NCBI GenBank assembly: GCA_963693085.1
Contig: OY856413.1
Span: 546,270,879-546,334,878 of the forward strand
DNA: 64,000 nucleotides
DNA from: Alisma plantago-aquatica
Lineage: Eukaryota; Streptophyta; Magnoliopsida; Alismatales; Alismataceae
Direction of reading: 5' to 3'
Below the pieces are notes generated by a model. The model was given only the letters and a program-made list of their open reading frames with translations, did no database searches and was not told where the DNA came from. The position numbers and the translations under genes are program-made. Of this stretch, positions 12,983-25,252 are shown piece by piece (position 1 is the stretch's first letter; the number at the start of each line of letters is the position of its first letter).

Positions 12983-13375
12983 GTCTAGAAAATTGGCTAT
13001 TTGTGAAGGATGATTCCTTCACGAATGTACATTAATTCCTTCAATAAAAAATTCGGTTGAAGGCCATTCCTTCACAAAAAGTCCTACTCTAAAAGCCTCT
13101 TCACAAATACTTTGATGAGAGACTCTAGCCTTCACAAATACTATTTTGAAGGACTATTTGACCTTCACAAAAAAACTTCCCAGGCCTCCCAAATACATTT
13201 TTGAAGGCTAATTTCACAACTTTCAATGAGGTTCTAGGGCCTTCACAAATAAATTTATTGAAGGATTATTTGACCTTCACAAAAACAATTCCCAGGCCTC
13301 CCAAATACATTTGTGAAAGCTAATTTCACAACTTTCAATGAGGTTCTAGGGCCTTCATAAATATACTTATTTTAT
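12983..13375. repeat. CACTA left-terminal region with subterminal repeats
   Basis: Many copies of CCTTCACAAA and its complement occur here, matching words at 43800-43950 at the other end. Within it, a 112-bp tandem duplication starts at 13151 and 13263 (each with ATTTGACCTTCACAAA and CCCAGGCCTCCCAAATACAT). In En/Spm elements such subterminal words bind the element's own protein; that role here is inferred. Confidence 0.8.
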
Positions 13376-13745
13376 CATGAATTACAATTGTGATCTATGT
13401 TTTCCTATTTGTCAATGAGGTTTTAACTTTCTTATTTTTCATTAAGTAATATTTTTGTGGCTTCTATCAGGCACAAAGAATATTTTAATAAACTAATTTA
13501 GTTAATAAGACACAACAACCAAAACATATCACTCTTTTGAAACATTCCTTTTTATTTCACATAGAAAAATTGTTCATTACATAGGGGAGGACATCGGCCT
13601 TTTCCCTTTAATCTATACAAATTTCAATGTAAGTATATATCGACATTTTGACTTTATCACTCATTTAGCCAATGACCAACTTTGATAATGTTGAGAGTAA
13701 GATTGGACATCAGGCCTTGTCCAGCATAGAGTTCATGCTCCACTA
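13376..13745. other. AT-rich CACTA interior, nothing recognised
   Basis: This is AT-rich sequence between the subterminal repeats and the first exon-like segment. I see no motif, repeat or coding signal. Confidence 0.5.
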
Positions 13746-13946
13746 CTATTGAGTAGAAAAGGTTTTCAACATATCTTGAGGTGTTAAATCTTTCTCTTTA
13801 TTAAGGTTGGCTTCAGCTGTGGTATCTTTTGGTAGAACACGAACATATCTGCCCCTCCCTCTCCCTCTGCCATTGGCTCTAGCTGGTGGCGTCTTAACTG
13901 CATATACTTTGTTGCTTTGAGGTAGCTGAGAATAACTTTTCTGGTT
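13746..13946 (-). pseudogene. Exon-like segment with RGRGRGR motif, origin unknown
   Basis: On the minus strand an acceptor-like TTGTTACAG precedes an open frame of about 66 codons that ends in a stop at 13746. The protein has SYSQLPQSNK, a basic RGRGRGRYVRV tract and a terminal DMLKTFSTQ. The G/R tract resembles RNA-binding linkers. I do not recognise the family. It could be the last exon of a CACTA gene or of a captured host gene, since it lies between the NOT1 fragment and the CACTA terminus on the same strand. Confidence 0.4.
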
Positions 13947-14072
13947 CTGTAACAAATATTATTAGAAACATGTCAACCAATGGAAGATTATCAATAGCAA
14001 TTCAGTAGGCTGAACAATCTATGAAGAGTTGCAAAGAACATCACAACACCACTATAGCTCAAAGCAATAAAA

Positions 14073-14440
14073 GAATCTGACCTTTATTATCATCTATCTC
14101 CATTATTGATTCATCATGTATAGGGTCCTCGAGACATTTTGAAGCATCATTCACGGGCAACATCTATTACAGGGGATGAATGAGATTACCATTATGCTTA
14201 CGAGCAATGAGATATGAGTGTTGTGAGTGAAGTCTGAAAACAATAAGACTGACCGAGATGTTCCTTTTGTTGGTAAACTGAATTCTGCTGTCTAGTAATC
14301 CAACAGAATCAGCAATCCTAGAAGACTTATGCATCTATTCATGCTTGTCTGCACCCACTCCACTGTGTAGGTCATGAGAAGGCCGGCTATCATATAACTC
14401 CTCAAGGAACTTTGAATCATCAATACCAGGCAACATCTAG
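14073..14440 (-). repeat. Two related exon-like segments (MLPxxDxSK)
   Basis: On the minus strand 14440-14345 encodes MLPGIDDSKFLEE and 14165-14073 encodes MLPVNDASKCLED, each preceded by a pyrimidine-rich stretch. Their similarity suggests an old exon duplication. No function is recognised. Confidence 0.35.
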
Positions 14441-15149
14441 TATACGAGATGAAAGTAACAAACGAATATCAATACCAGGCAACTTCTATATGAAAGTAAC
14501 AAATGAATATTTATTAGAATATTATATTCCTTGACTCCTTGAACTGTTAAGGAACAAGATCTCAAGTTTGCCTATTATAATGAGAATCTAGTTCACCTTC
14601 ACTAGAATGTCAACAACTTAAAAGACAAGGAAGTAACATTTCTAGATACAACAACTTGACAAAAAAATATAAACAGATCCCTACAAAGTTTAAATGTTTT
14701 CGAAATCAAACATATTGAATTTGAGGTACTGCATGAAGCCAAATTCATAAGAGAAAAAACAAAGTCACTAGCAGTTCTGGTGGTTGGACTTGATGCCCAG
14801 TCAAGATTAACCCTAGAACATATGAATATCCTATGTCCAAGCAATGTATGTTATATTTTCTTAATCTACATTAGCAAGAGAAAAAACATTGTAGCATTTG
14901 GTTGAATGGGCTCAGTTGCCCCAATCAAAGGAACATCCTACCATGACAACATTAATGTAGGTTGCCTTAGCTGTAAGTTTATGGCAATCCTCTAACAATT
15001 GAAAGTGTAATGTTTGGTAAAGCAAGTCATTGCAGAATGTGGAAATAATCAAGGTATTATAAAACAAAAGGGGGAAGAGAAATATACTTTTTGGTATGAG
15101 GGAAAAGCAATATATACCATCATGTGGGTCTGATTTCGTGACTATAGTG
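14441..15149. other. CACTA interior, no recognised feature
   Basis: I see only short frames with no motif, repeat or splice-compatible homology here. Confidence 0.4.
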
Positions 15150-17955
15150 ACTAAAAAACTTATTTTTCAACAACGAGCGCTCCTCTGAACTTTATTTAAT
15201 CAAATCAGACCTCAATAGTACCTGCAATATACATATTTCATTGAGCTGCAATTATAGAAATAGAAATCTGCTTAGGGTAAGATTGGTACATTGCAGTTCT
15301 CATATGTAGCTTTGACAATCTCTTTGTTTAAAGATCTAGAATTAACTTTATCCAAAAACTTTAAGTACAAATCATGAAAATTGGGTTCAATACTAGCCCT
15401 GTCACAAATATTAGTCAAAAAGTAATGAGAATATAACTAGAAGCCTGTCAAGCATTACTATGGGAGACATCTCACCTTTTCATTAACATATACTGTGCAA
15501 ACCAAGGGTAATACTTCTCTTGCAAAATATCAGTGAACTCCTTGGATTTTGCCTCCATATTTGTGGCCGAAATATTATTAATCATAAAAAATATCTTGTC
15601 CTGAATTTTGGCAGGAGGTGCCTGTTTTTTGTAAAGTACAGGGGAAACGCTATCAACTACCAGCGCAAATGCACAGAGCTCAGCTAGAAGGTAACTGAAA
15701 CAAAAGCACATGAAAGAATTTCATTTTTTGAACCTAGATTGGAGTGTCCCGTCTTTCAGTGGCAGCAATGAGGGTCTCGATATTTAGAGCGGCCCCAAAA
15801 CCAGTGTTATACGATGGCGGCCTAAGCACTGCTAAAAGACAATAATTTTAATTCAGTTACAAAAGAAAAACAAATATTTGTGCACCATATTCATAACAAT
15901 ATTTCTAAATCCACTACATGCAGGTGTTAATGACCGTGGAGGTCAAAAAACACCAGGATGAGCGGCAGGATTCAAAGGTGTTGTTGGAAGTGAGTGTGAA
16001 ACAATAACCTAGCTCAATGATGAATTCGATCAGATACTGAGTGGAGGCAGAGCTATACTTCATATTTCACAAAGTGGTGAGTTTGCATACCTTCTGGTTG
16101 CTAATTGAATCACTATGAGCAACAACTAATGCGACAGGACGAGTTGGAACCGGTTTCACTTGACTAATAGAAGTCACAGATGCCTTGATTTTGTCATCTG
16201 GAAAGCCTTGAAGCCTTTGTTGAACCTGTTAATGACAACACAAACCAACTTTTGAATAAGAAAAATCAGAATGTTTCAATTGCCTACAACTATGAGTAGC
16301 AGGCTGTGTAAACATAAGAAAGTTCACTTCTATAGAAGAACATACAAGTCAATGTCGATAGAACAATAACTATTATTAGACTATCTACAGGACAAGTTAC
16401 AATTCAAGGGAGAAACAATAGTAGCTTAGACAGCAGGAGCACCAAGGCAGGTTTGAAAAGCTCAAAAAAATTAACTCGTTGATAAAGATTATGTCCAAAA
16501 AATGGCTATATATAATATCACACAGACATATTAAGAACGACCTAAACATCTTCGTACTAGTGCAAAATCTAAACCAAGTAAGAATTACAACGAAGAATTA
16601 TCTAAGACCACTAACTTGGACTCAATAACCCAAGTAACCTGAGTAAAGTGGCTAAGTCAGTACAAAGCAAATCAAAAGGAAAAAATCACAAAAAGCTAAA
16701 TCTAGATGAATATCCTTTAGCTAATTCTGATACAGATCACAAAGTGGGCATTTGTAACCAAAATCATCCAAGTTAAAATCATTGGTACAAATTAGAAAGA
16801 GAGATGGAAGTAAAGAAGAGCAAAATTATGAAGCTGACAAGAGTTTCTCTTTAATAGGCATTAATTTCAGACAAAAATGGCATTGAACTAAGAATGTGGT
16901 TGAAACAATAGATAACAGCTAAACTAGTAATCTATATTAACTTAGTGAATAAATCATATAATCCTTGAGGTTAATAGTGTTTATTGAATAGCTAAATCAC
17001 TAACTAATCACGAAAATTCACAAAATCATTTCCAAATGATAATATGCGTAATTCATATAATAAAGCCCAAAACCCACAATAATATCTTTCGTTAAAGTCT
17101 AATTAATAACATTTGCTTTCAAATAAAAATAGTAACATTTAAAGTAAAATTACAGAACTCAAACTCTGTGTAACTCTAACTACCCTAACAGCAATTTCAG
17201 GAATTAGTTACAATATATTTGGTGACTAGGATACTAAGGCGGGGAGTCTAGATTTCCTAGCTTGCGTAGGAAGTAAAAATGCTAGGCACCTCAGACTAGA
17301 TTTCCCACGAACCAATATATGCACCTTCTAGCTAACTAGAGCAGATAACCAATTACAAAATGAATATTTGTATCATCAACTGTGGCAAAGAAAGCTTAGT
17401 TGAAAAGAAAAAATGTGGACTTTAATAGCAAGTTGCAAACAACAGCCACCCACTTAAGGCTACCTCAACATTATCTGCAAAAGCAGGTGCAGAACTTTGC
17501 ATATGGTCAATGTGTGTATTAGTTATGCCATTAGAGTCTGCTTGACTTAAAGAAATCCTTGCAAGTGCTCGCTCAATGAAAGAAACAAGATCAGCATGTG
17601 TACTATGCAAATGAGATATCTGAACAATGTGATTACAGTACTGAGGCCACTCAATCAGACGATCCATGAATTGCTCCAATGCTTTGGCACCAAATAAGAA
17701 CATTTGCATTCAAAAACCTAATATATGTTACATATAAAACAAAATAGTCAAAAGAAAAAAGAAATAGCTGATAGATAGCAATGAACATTAGACCACCTTT
17801 GAGTCCACTGACTTCCTCAATGCATCAAGCACACAGTGCAAGGCGATCCCAAGAGTAATATGAGATACAAGTTGATGCTTTATAAGAGAGCCTGGTCGCC
17901 AAGAGCGGAAAAGACACGAACATTGGAAATCAATTGCCCAAGTTTATATACGAGA
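15150..17955 (-). pseudogene. NOT1: Captured CCR4-NOT complex subunit NOT1 (CNOT1) gene fragment
   Basis: NOT1 is the scaffold of the CCR4-NOT deadenylase complex. Seven exon-like blocks lie in family order on the minus strand, separated by introns. They are about 17955-17797 (SLIKHQLVSHITLGIALHCV); 17699-17464 (FGAKALEQFMDRLIEWPQYC); 16225-16091 (linker, DDKIKASVTS); 15828-15734 (FGAALNIETLIAATERRDTP); 15621-15476 (YYPWFAQYMLMKR); 15398-15290 (ASIEPNFHDLYLKFLDKVNS); and from 15221 (SSEERSLLKN). Most have AG acceptors and GT donors that join the blocks as expected. It is dead: a TAG at 15736-15734 stands where the family has glutamate, a TAA interrupts the last block after DLIK, and the acceptor before 17699 reads TGCAA instead of TGCAG. 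It covers a small middle part of a very long protein. Retained introns mean capture at the DNA level. It lies inside the CACTA, downstream of the transposase genes. Confidence 0.88.
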
Positions 17956-18155
17956 AAGCAAGAAAATATAATTGAGAACAAAAAAGATTAGACATGTCAA
18001 CTGATTTACGAATCGTGGTCAGACTGTTTGTCAAAAGAAAAACACAAAAAAGGTAAAATACAGATAGTGCAAACATTGTAGGAATGTACAATGTAAATCT
18101 TATATTGATGCCATATGGTTTAAAGGTCAAACCAGGAAAAGGAAACACTGTTTTT

Positions 18156-18605
18156 CTATATGTTGATAGATGTTGTCATTGTATCTCTAAGAAGCATGAT
18201 CCAAACACTGTTGCAAATTTGGATTATGAGGCATCTAATGCAGAAAAAGTTTGTGTTATCATGTGATCGTCTGCTGTCGTCTTCATTATTACTGGAGTTC
18301 ATCATGTCAAGCTTCTCTGCTCCAGGAAAACTTTGGAAGTAATGAGAAGATTGATTTTTATCTGTCTCTATTCTCACTCTATCATCTGATTGCACATTAT
18401 GGGATTTTGGTCCAACTTTGCTGAGCAACATCTATGACATAATGATTATGAGTCATGAATCATGGCATAGGTGCATTACACAATAAAAAAATGCACCAGA
18501 ACTTACAGTCATTGAATCAACAGATACAACTCCAAGACGGTCCATATTGAACCCAATTTTAAGCTTGGCAAGTACATTTATAGTAAAATTGATTGGGCCG
18601 ACCTG
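18156..18605 (-). pseudogene. Two exon-like segments of unknown origin
   Basis: On the minus strand TCACAG precedes an open segment at about 18601-18505 (INFTINVLAKLKIGFNMDRL), ending at a GTAAGT-like donor. A further open frame follows at 18431-18290 (SFPGAEKLDMMNSSNNEDD). They lie just upstream of the NOT1 blocks and could be upstream exons of the same capture or of a CACTA gene. I could not match them to either. Confidence 0.3.
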
Positions 18606-19252
18606 TGAAAAGAAAATGAAAACTTAATTACAACATCAGCTATATAGATATATAGAATTGTTTTAACATTATTTGAAAGTGGAAAAAGTTACTCTGTACG
18701 TGCTCAAAGTAATTGTAGCTAGATTAGCAGTTGCACACCTATGTTTCATAGTAAAAGAAAACGTATTGAACTAGGAGGTTGTATAGGTAGCCAGGTGCTC
18801 CCATAGGGACCAATTCCATATGGAAGCTACTACACACAAGTCTTCTCTTCTATATCATGTCATGATAGCAAGTAGCAATTACATGGAAAGAACAACTAGA
18901 AAACAAATTTAAAATGTGGATCTCATGGAATCCATGGAAGCTTCACATGTTGATAAACATCAATTAAAATGTCAAGAAAATACCAAATAATATGAAAAAC
19001 TAAGAACAAACTATGTGAGTAAGTAAAAAAGAGAATGGTAAGAAGAAAAGTTTAGTATATGATAAAGAAGAAGAATACAAAGAATGAGATGAATGAGTAT
19101 TCTGATAGATTGACAATGGTTAACTACAAGGTGGAACATATGATCTAATGTCCTATGGATCTCAAACACATTTTCTAAATACTATCTATATCCATGGAAT
19201 TGTGAGGCTTCATAACAATTCTTCAAGCATTATGAACGTCTTCCGTTGCAGG
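18606..19252. other. CACTA interior, intron-like, nothing recognised
   Basis: This is AT-rich sequence without recognisable motif, between the last micro-exon and the exon-like segment at 18601. Confidence 0.4.
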
Positions 19253-19975
19253 ATTTTCTCCACTTGTACCACCATGAGCCGGAAACGCACCAGTACGAGT
19301 TGAAGTTGGAAAATATTGATGCTGACAAAGAATTTAAATTTTCAATTTAAGATGATCATAAATAACCACACATTTGATAATACATTTATATAAATACATG
19401 TGATCCACTTATACCACCGTGAGAGGGAAACGCACCAATAGGATGACCATTTGGGAAATGTTGTTGCTTGAAAAGAATTTAATTTTTCAATAAAGTTGAA
19501 CATGAATAGGAAAATATCAGTAATATATATATATTATATTTATACCTGGGATCCACTCACACCACCTTGAGCGGGAAACAAAACAATCGGAGGCCCATTT
19601 TTAAAAAAATGTGGCTTCAAAAAAATTGATAGCATGAGAAGGAATTTATTTCAGATAAGTCGTTATAAAAAATGTATGTAATATCATACATGTGATTGAA
19701 ATGTAAGCCCTGGCCCATTGATACCATTTGAGGTAGCTTGAGTAGAAAACACACCAGGAGAAGCCTCGTTTGAAAACATTTGAGCCTTTAAAGCAAGATT
19801 CTCATTTTCAACTTCTATTATTTATAAAAATTTAAAATTCTTTAAATTTGTGAATATGTACATGTGCTCCAAAACTTGACGATGTTGTACCAACAGAAGA
19901 TTGAAATACTCCAGAAGGGGGCAGATTTGGAAACACACTCGTCGGGCCAAACTTTGTACTTCTAGCTGATTCCAC
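19253..19975 (-). repeat. Array of five in-phase micro-exons
   Basis: Five short open blocks on the minus strand: 19975-19862 (114 nt), 19785-19690 (96 nt), 19614-19546 (69 nt), 19466-19398 (69 nt) and 19321-19253 (69 nt). Every length is a multiple of three, and every block keeps phase 0. The first four end CAT or CAG followed by GT; all begin after AG. The four intervening sequences are 76, 75, 79 and 76 bp. The three 69-nt blocks are clear copies: QQHFPNGHPIGAFPSHGG, HQYFPTSTRTGAFPAHGG and PHFFKNGPPIVLFPAQGG. The other two share the FP/GVF pattern. In the last block the donor position reads CC instead of GT. They probably encode a low-complexity Gly/Phe/Pro linker of the second CACTA gene, but no family match is recognised. 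Confidence 0.75.
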
Positions 19976-20084
19976 CTATTGAAAATATAGAAGAGAATAA
20001 AACAAATTTTATTTATGTTGCAATATTATATCAATAAGTTTAATCTGATACTCAATTGTTACCATCAAACAACCTAATTTTGTT

Positions 20085-21519
20085 GCACCCATGTTATAAA
20101 TTGGGACCAAGATTTTTGCATATTTTTCATTTCTTGGGTAACCTCTTTTAATTTATCCTACAATGAAATATACTTTTAGAAGACAATAATGACAATATCA
20201 TATGATACTTACAAATTTGTTAAATTACTTACATCTTTTACAATACTTTCTCGCAATAACATTTCATACCGAATTTTGGCAGCTTTCCCAGTATTCCCTT
20301 CCGCGGCATGTCTGAGTCCAATACCATGAACCCTATTCTTTTTTACGGGGTTGACTACACGCAAGAAGGCACGACATGTCACCTCATCGATTTGTGTTGG
20401 ATCAGTTACTTCACCATTTGTAACTTCATTTTCAACAATATAAATTATCTCATCCTGCCATTATTTGAACAAAGTCAATGTACAAACTAGACAAGTTTTA
20501 TTTGAAAATTTAATATATTATTGATTAAAATATTGAATAAATTATCACCAACGGGTTGTTCTCATAAACTTTCTTCAAAAATTCTTTTTGAGTTGGCTCC
20601 CCTTTTGCAGTTTTCTTTCATAAATCAAATAATAGGATTATTACTACTAGCTAAACAATTTCTTATTTAGAACTCATTGGAAATAAATACAAAGTGAAAG
20701 GTGATACCATTTCCTCCCTATAACAACTCCATGGTTTGGATCATGTAGTATGATGCATTTGTTTTTTTGACCTGTTAACCTTATTTGTGGCAGCAATTTT
20801 CTATACAAAAAAAATTTACTTACTAAACACTATACATGAAAAATAAATGATTATATATTAATTTGATATTACCTCAGACTTCTCAGAAGACCATTTTTTA
20901 ACAAGATTGTCAAACTGACGAATATCTAATGATGCATTCTGCTCAACCTTTTTCCTCATCAAATCTGGATTATCCTTATACTTTAGATAGTAATCTTTTT
21001 TAACCCGTGACTTCCAACTTTGTAAAGCTTTGTGAATGTGAGCATCTACATAGTTCCATGCATTTGGATGATCTCCCAAATCAAAGAATTTTTGGAAAAT
21101 ATTTGGAGATGTTGAAAAACAATAAAAAGTCTTAAAATATACACTAAGTCTAGACTAAAAGAAATTTTGTAATTACCTGAGTACCTCAATGCATGATTTT
21201 CTATCTTCAAATGCTAGTTGTGGTTGCTCTCTCCATTGTAGATATAAACTCCATATTTGTGGTTTTCTAGCTAATATGCCACAGTAACTGTTCAACTTTA
21301 TATTGTTCTTTCCAACTGCATTACCTGTTGCATTCCATTCCACCTTGTGTCGCTGATCTCCTAGTTTTGGACCCTTCCATATCTATGATGGTCATGTTCA
21401 TCCTCAAGTTCCTCATGCTCATATCCTACTTCAGTTGAAGGAGAGGAGACTGTAGGTGAAGTAGTAGTGGGTTGTGGCGGGGTTGTAGAAGCTCTCATAG
21501 TTGACCTTGTGTTCATCAT
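20085..21519 (-). pseudogene. CACTA second ORF, plant transposase Ptta/En/Spm type (Transposase_24-like)
   Basis: This follows the TNP2 gene in the same direction, as in En/Spm elements. Likely start is the MMNTRSTM methionine at 21519 after an AG acceptor. Recognisable blocks: a Pro/Ser/Thr-rich N-terminus; KLNSYCGILARKPQIW and the block ending at 21182; NAWNYVDAHIHKALQSWKSR (about 21060-20999); KIAATNKVNRSKKQ then HHTT-stop-SKPWSCYREEM (about 20805-20710), where the family has HHTTGSKS; GEPTQKEFLKKVYE (about 20620-20580); VNPVKKNRVHGIGLRHAAEG (about 20350-20290); and a final coiled-coil-like KLKEVTQEMKNMQKSW (about 20158-20110). A one-base frameshift lies near 21375 and a nonsense codon (TGA for the usual Gly) near 20750. 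It is a decayed gene with several introns. Confidence 0.8.
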
Positions 21520-21842
21520 CCTACATAAGATGAAAACATAACAATTGTAGCAATGCATAAGAGGTTAGTCTAGCAATTTATGGAATAAATGTACAACATT
21601 GTAAGCACATAATAATCCACAAAATAAAAAGGGACAAATGGCAATGCAATATCTTTGCACCAATACATAATAATCCACAAAGAAAAATATTACATCAACA
21701 CAAAATATTCCTCATCCTACATAAGATAAAAAAGGGACAAATGACAAGGCAATATCCTTGCACCAAAACATAATAATCCACAAAGAAAAATATTGCAAGC
21801 ACGATCATTCACTAAGGTTTGCAACAACTAATCAAAACAACT

Positions 21843-24800
21843 TTATTCCTCGGGCTCCCTAGCAACAAATGATCCATGCATATCATTCCTAGACCAGGAG
21901 ATATCATCACTTGTGTGGTTGTTACCACTATGAACTTGTGTCCCACTCATATAATCCTCAACGATAGGTACTTCAGAATAATTTCGAGGTGGAAGTTTCA
22001 AAACTGTGAACCAATTATCATCATCAAGATCTTTTACATAAAAGCATTGCATTGCTTGTGATGCAAGAGTGAATGGCTCATCTTGATTGTGTCTCCTTGA
22101 GAAATTGAGCTGTGTGAAACCATATTTGTCAATGTGCAAACCGTTAGAAGAACTTTCATCAAACCAAGCACACCGAAATAATGGTATTTTTATGTTTGGA
22201 CCATAACATATCTCAATGACCTCCTCCAATTGTCCATAATATGTAATTGTAGCCGTAATAGGATTTTTATCCCTCCCACTTGCATAACTAGATGTATCTG
22301 CCACCAAGTAGACCCCACTATTTTGTGTAGTAGAAGTACTTTCAACATGTTTTGAGCGGAATCGGTATCCATTTACTGAATAGCCTTCATATGACATTCC
22401 ATCTATAGAAGGACCCTGTGATATCCATCTCAACTCCTCACTAACATCCTTTGGATGATCAATTCGCATACGTATTACCTAATTTATCAACATAAAACTA
22501 AGAAGGGATTAAATACTCTTTCAAAATTAACTTTTGATTAATTTTATAAATTACTTACATGCTCTCTCAACCACCTAGCAAACTGTGTTGCGTGTTTTTT
22601 TCTAAAGCATGTAGTGTGATATTTGGTTCAGCCTCTTGAAGCTTTATCATGTGTTCACTGGTTATTGGAAAAATTCAAAAGTTGTGGTTAGTCTATATTA
22701 GAAACAATTTAACATTGAAAAAAAAATTGATTACCTTCTGTAATCATCGAACATGTTAGTATTAAATAGTACATTTCGATGGGCTTGTTCTAAAGTTTGC
22801 ACATCAAAGTGTTTCGGTACTCCCACTCTAATAGGAGAGTCATCAACATTACGAGGAGTACGAGTGAATTTTGTGTCAAAATTAGGTAGATATCTAGCAC
22901 AAAATGTCAAACATTCTTCTGCCAAATAGCCTCTAGCAATAAAACCGGTAGGCTGAGCTTTATTTCTGACATAATTCTTGAGTTTCTTCAAGTACCTCTC
23001 AATGGGGTACATCCACCTATACCGTACAGAACCGGCAACTCTTGCTTCATAAGCTAAATGGATAGGCAAATGCATCATAATGGTAAAGAATGCTGGAGGA
23101 AATACTCTCTCTAACTGGCATAGTGTGACAGCAATGTCTTCTTCAAGCTTCTTAAATTTTTCTACATCAATAGCATCTGAGCAAAGTTTATTGAAAAATA
23201 AACATAGGCTTGCAATAGGTTTATAAATATCTAGGCCTATGCAGTTCCGCAAGGCAACAGGAAGAAGTTGTTGCATTAAAACATGATAATCATGGCTCTT
23301 CAATGCCAATAGTTTTTTCTCTCTCATGTTGACACACCTAGATATGTTAGAAGAATATCCATCAGGAACCTTCAATGTTTGTAAAATAGATAGAAACTTC
23401 TCTTTCTCCATACTACTCATTGTGAAAGATGTTGGAGGTAAGTAATAATGGCTCCCTGAATCGACTGGCCACAAATCCCTTCGGATACCCCATTGTTTTA
23501 GATCTTGACGAGCTTGTAAGTTGTCCTTACTTTTCTTCGAGTCGCCCAACAAAGTGTTCAATATGTTCTCACAGACATTTTTTCTATGTGCATTACATCC
23601 AAATTATGTCTCAGCAACAAATATTTCCAATACGGGAGTCGAAAAAAATGCTTATTTTATTCCATCCAGGCGGCAATGGCTGATGTCCATTTGTAGAGAT
23701 TTTACATTTATTAGTTTTTTCGAATGTGATGTTTGTGCAACCCTAAAATTTTTGTAGTATATCATCACCTGACCTGCGCCTAGGCGGTTGACGGAAATTT
23801 TGCTCCATTGAAACTTTTTTTATCACGCCTATAAATATGATTGTTTTTCAAGAAACATCGATGGAAACCATAACATTGTTTCTTGCCAAATTGAAGCCAC
23901 TTGGATAAGGTGTCTACATTACAAGATGGGCAACCTAAATCTTTTTTCCCTTTGGTGCTCCAACCAGAAAGGTCACCATAAGCCGGAAAATCATTTATGG
24001 TCCATAAGATCATTGCCCGCATAGTGAAGTTTTTCTTGCTATAAGCATCATATACTTTAACTCCCTGCCCCCAAAGTTTTTGAAGCTCATCAATTAATGG
24101 CTCTAAGTAAACATCAATATCATTCCCAACCATATGAGGACCTGGGATCAGCAAAGACATCATTATGTATGGCTCCTTTAGAAGAAGCCAAGGCGGGAGA
24201 TTGAGAGGGGTTAATAGTACAGGCCATGTGCTATTTGAAGCACTCATAAGTCCAAACGGATTGAATCCGTCTATAGCTAGAGCAAGTCTGACATTTCATG
24301 GTTCAGCAGCAAAGTCTGGAAATTCTCTATCTATTGAGATCCATTCTTCTGTGTCAGAGGGATGATGAATACGACCATCATTTCCTTTTCCTTTAAATGG
24401 CCACATCATATCTTTTGCAACTGAAGGGCACATGTAAAGTCTCTCCAGACGAGGGATAATAGGAAAGTGATACATCACCTTTTCAACTGCCTTCTTGCCT
24501 TTTATTCTATATGTCTTTTCATTCCATCTAGACTCACCACAAGTATCACACGTGTCTTTCTTTGATGAACCTTTATGAAAGAGCATGCAGTCATTTCGAC
24601 AGACATCAATTTTAACTTTTTTGAGGCCAAGGTCTTTTACAACTTTATTTGCTTCATAATAAGTCTCAGGAAACAGACTACCTTCTTTTGGAAAGGCTGA
24701 GATTATCAACTTCAGCAACTTTGTAAAAGAATTATTTGACCATCCAGACTCCTCGTTCAGATATAACAGAGGCACCAGAAAGGACAACTTGGAGTGAGTT

Positions 24801-25252
24801 TTACAACCTTCATACAGTGGTTGATCAGGTTCTTTGAGAAGCTTGAAAAAGCATTGGGCGTTAAGATTTGCAGGCTCCTCCTCGAGTTCAAACTCACTGG
24901 CATGACTTGTATCTCCCATTCCGAATATATCTCCCAACATTTGATGCATACTTCCAGATGTAGGCCTAGTAGATGTTGCACTTATTGTATTCCTCCCAAT
25001 CATCTCCCTATGATATGTCCAGACATCATAGCTGCGGACAAATCCTTTTTGTAAAACATGTAAGAATATGTCATCCTCTGATTTAATGTATCTATTCGAG
25101 CATGTTTTACAAGGGCAAATTAAATTTCCCAGTCTGGGTGGTATTTGATGGGTATGTGCAAATTCAATGAACTTTTGTAAACAAGATTGGAATACTTCAC
25201 TTTGCATCCTATTAGCAATATACATCCAATTTCTATCCCGTAAGAAATCCAT
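21843..25252 (-). pseudogene. CACTA TNP2-like transposase gene, inactivated
   Basis: This is the main transposase gene of the CACTA. The start is the methionine of MDFLRDRNWMY at 25252, right after a TATGCAG acceptor. It has a transposase-associated domain (CPCKTCSNRY, CDVWTYHREM-like), then the tnp2 domain (GCKTHSKLSFLVPLLYLNEE, DCMLFHKG, CDTCGESRW, AIDGFNPFGLMS, RHNLDVMHIEKNV). A DUF4218 region follows (LPIHLAYEARVAGSVRYRWM, GYLAEECLTFCARYL; to 22731), then a small exon about 22668-22562 and a DUF4216 exon about 22481-21843 (GYSVNGYRF, FRCAWFD, AMQCFYVKD). Lesions: TGA at 24298-24296, TAG at 23745-23743, a frameshift near 23640, and a seven-T tract near 22595 that puts the small exon out of frame. 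The rest is well conserved, so inactivation is fairly recent. Confidence 0.9.
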
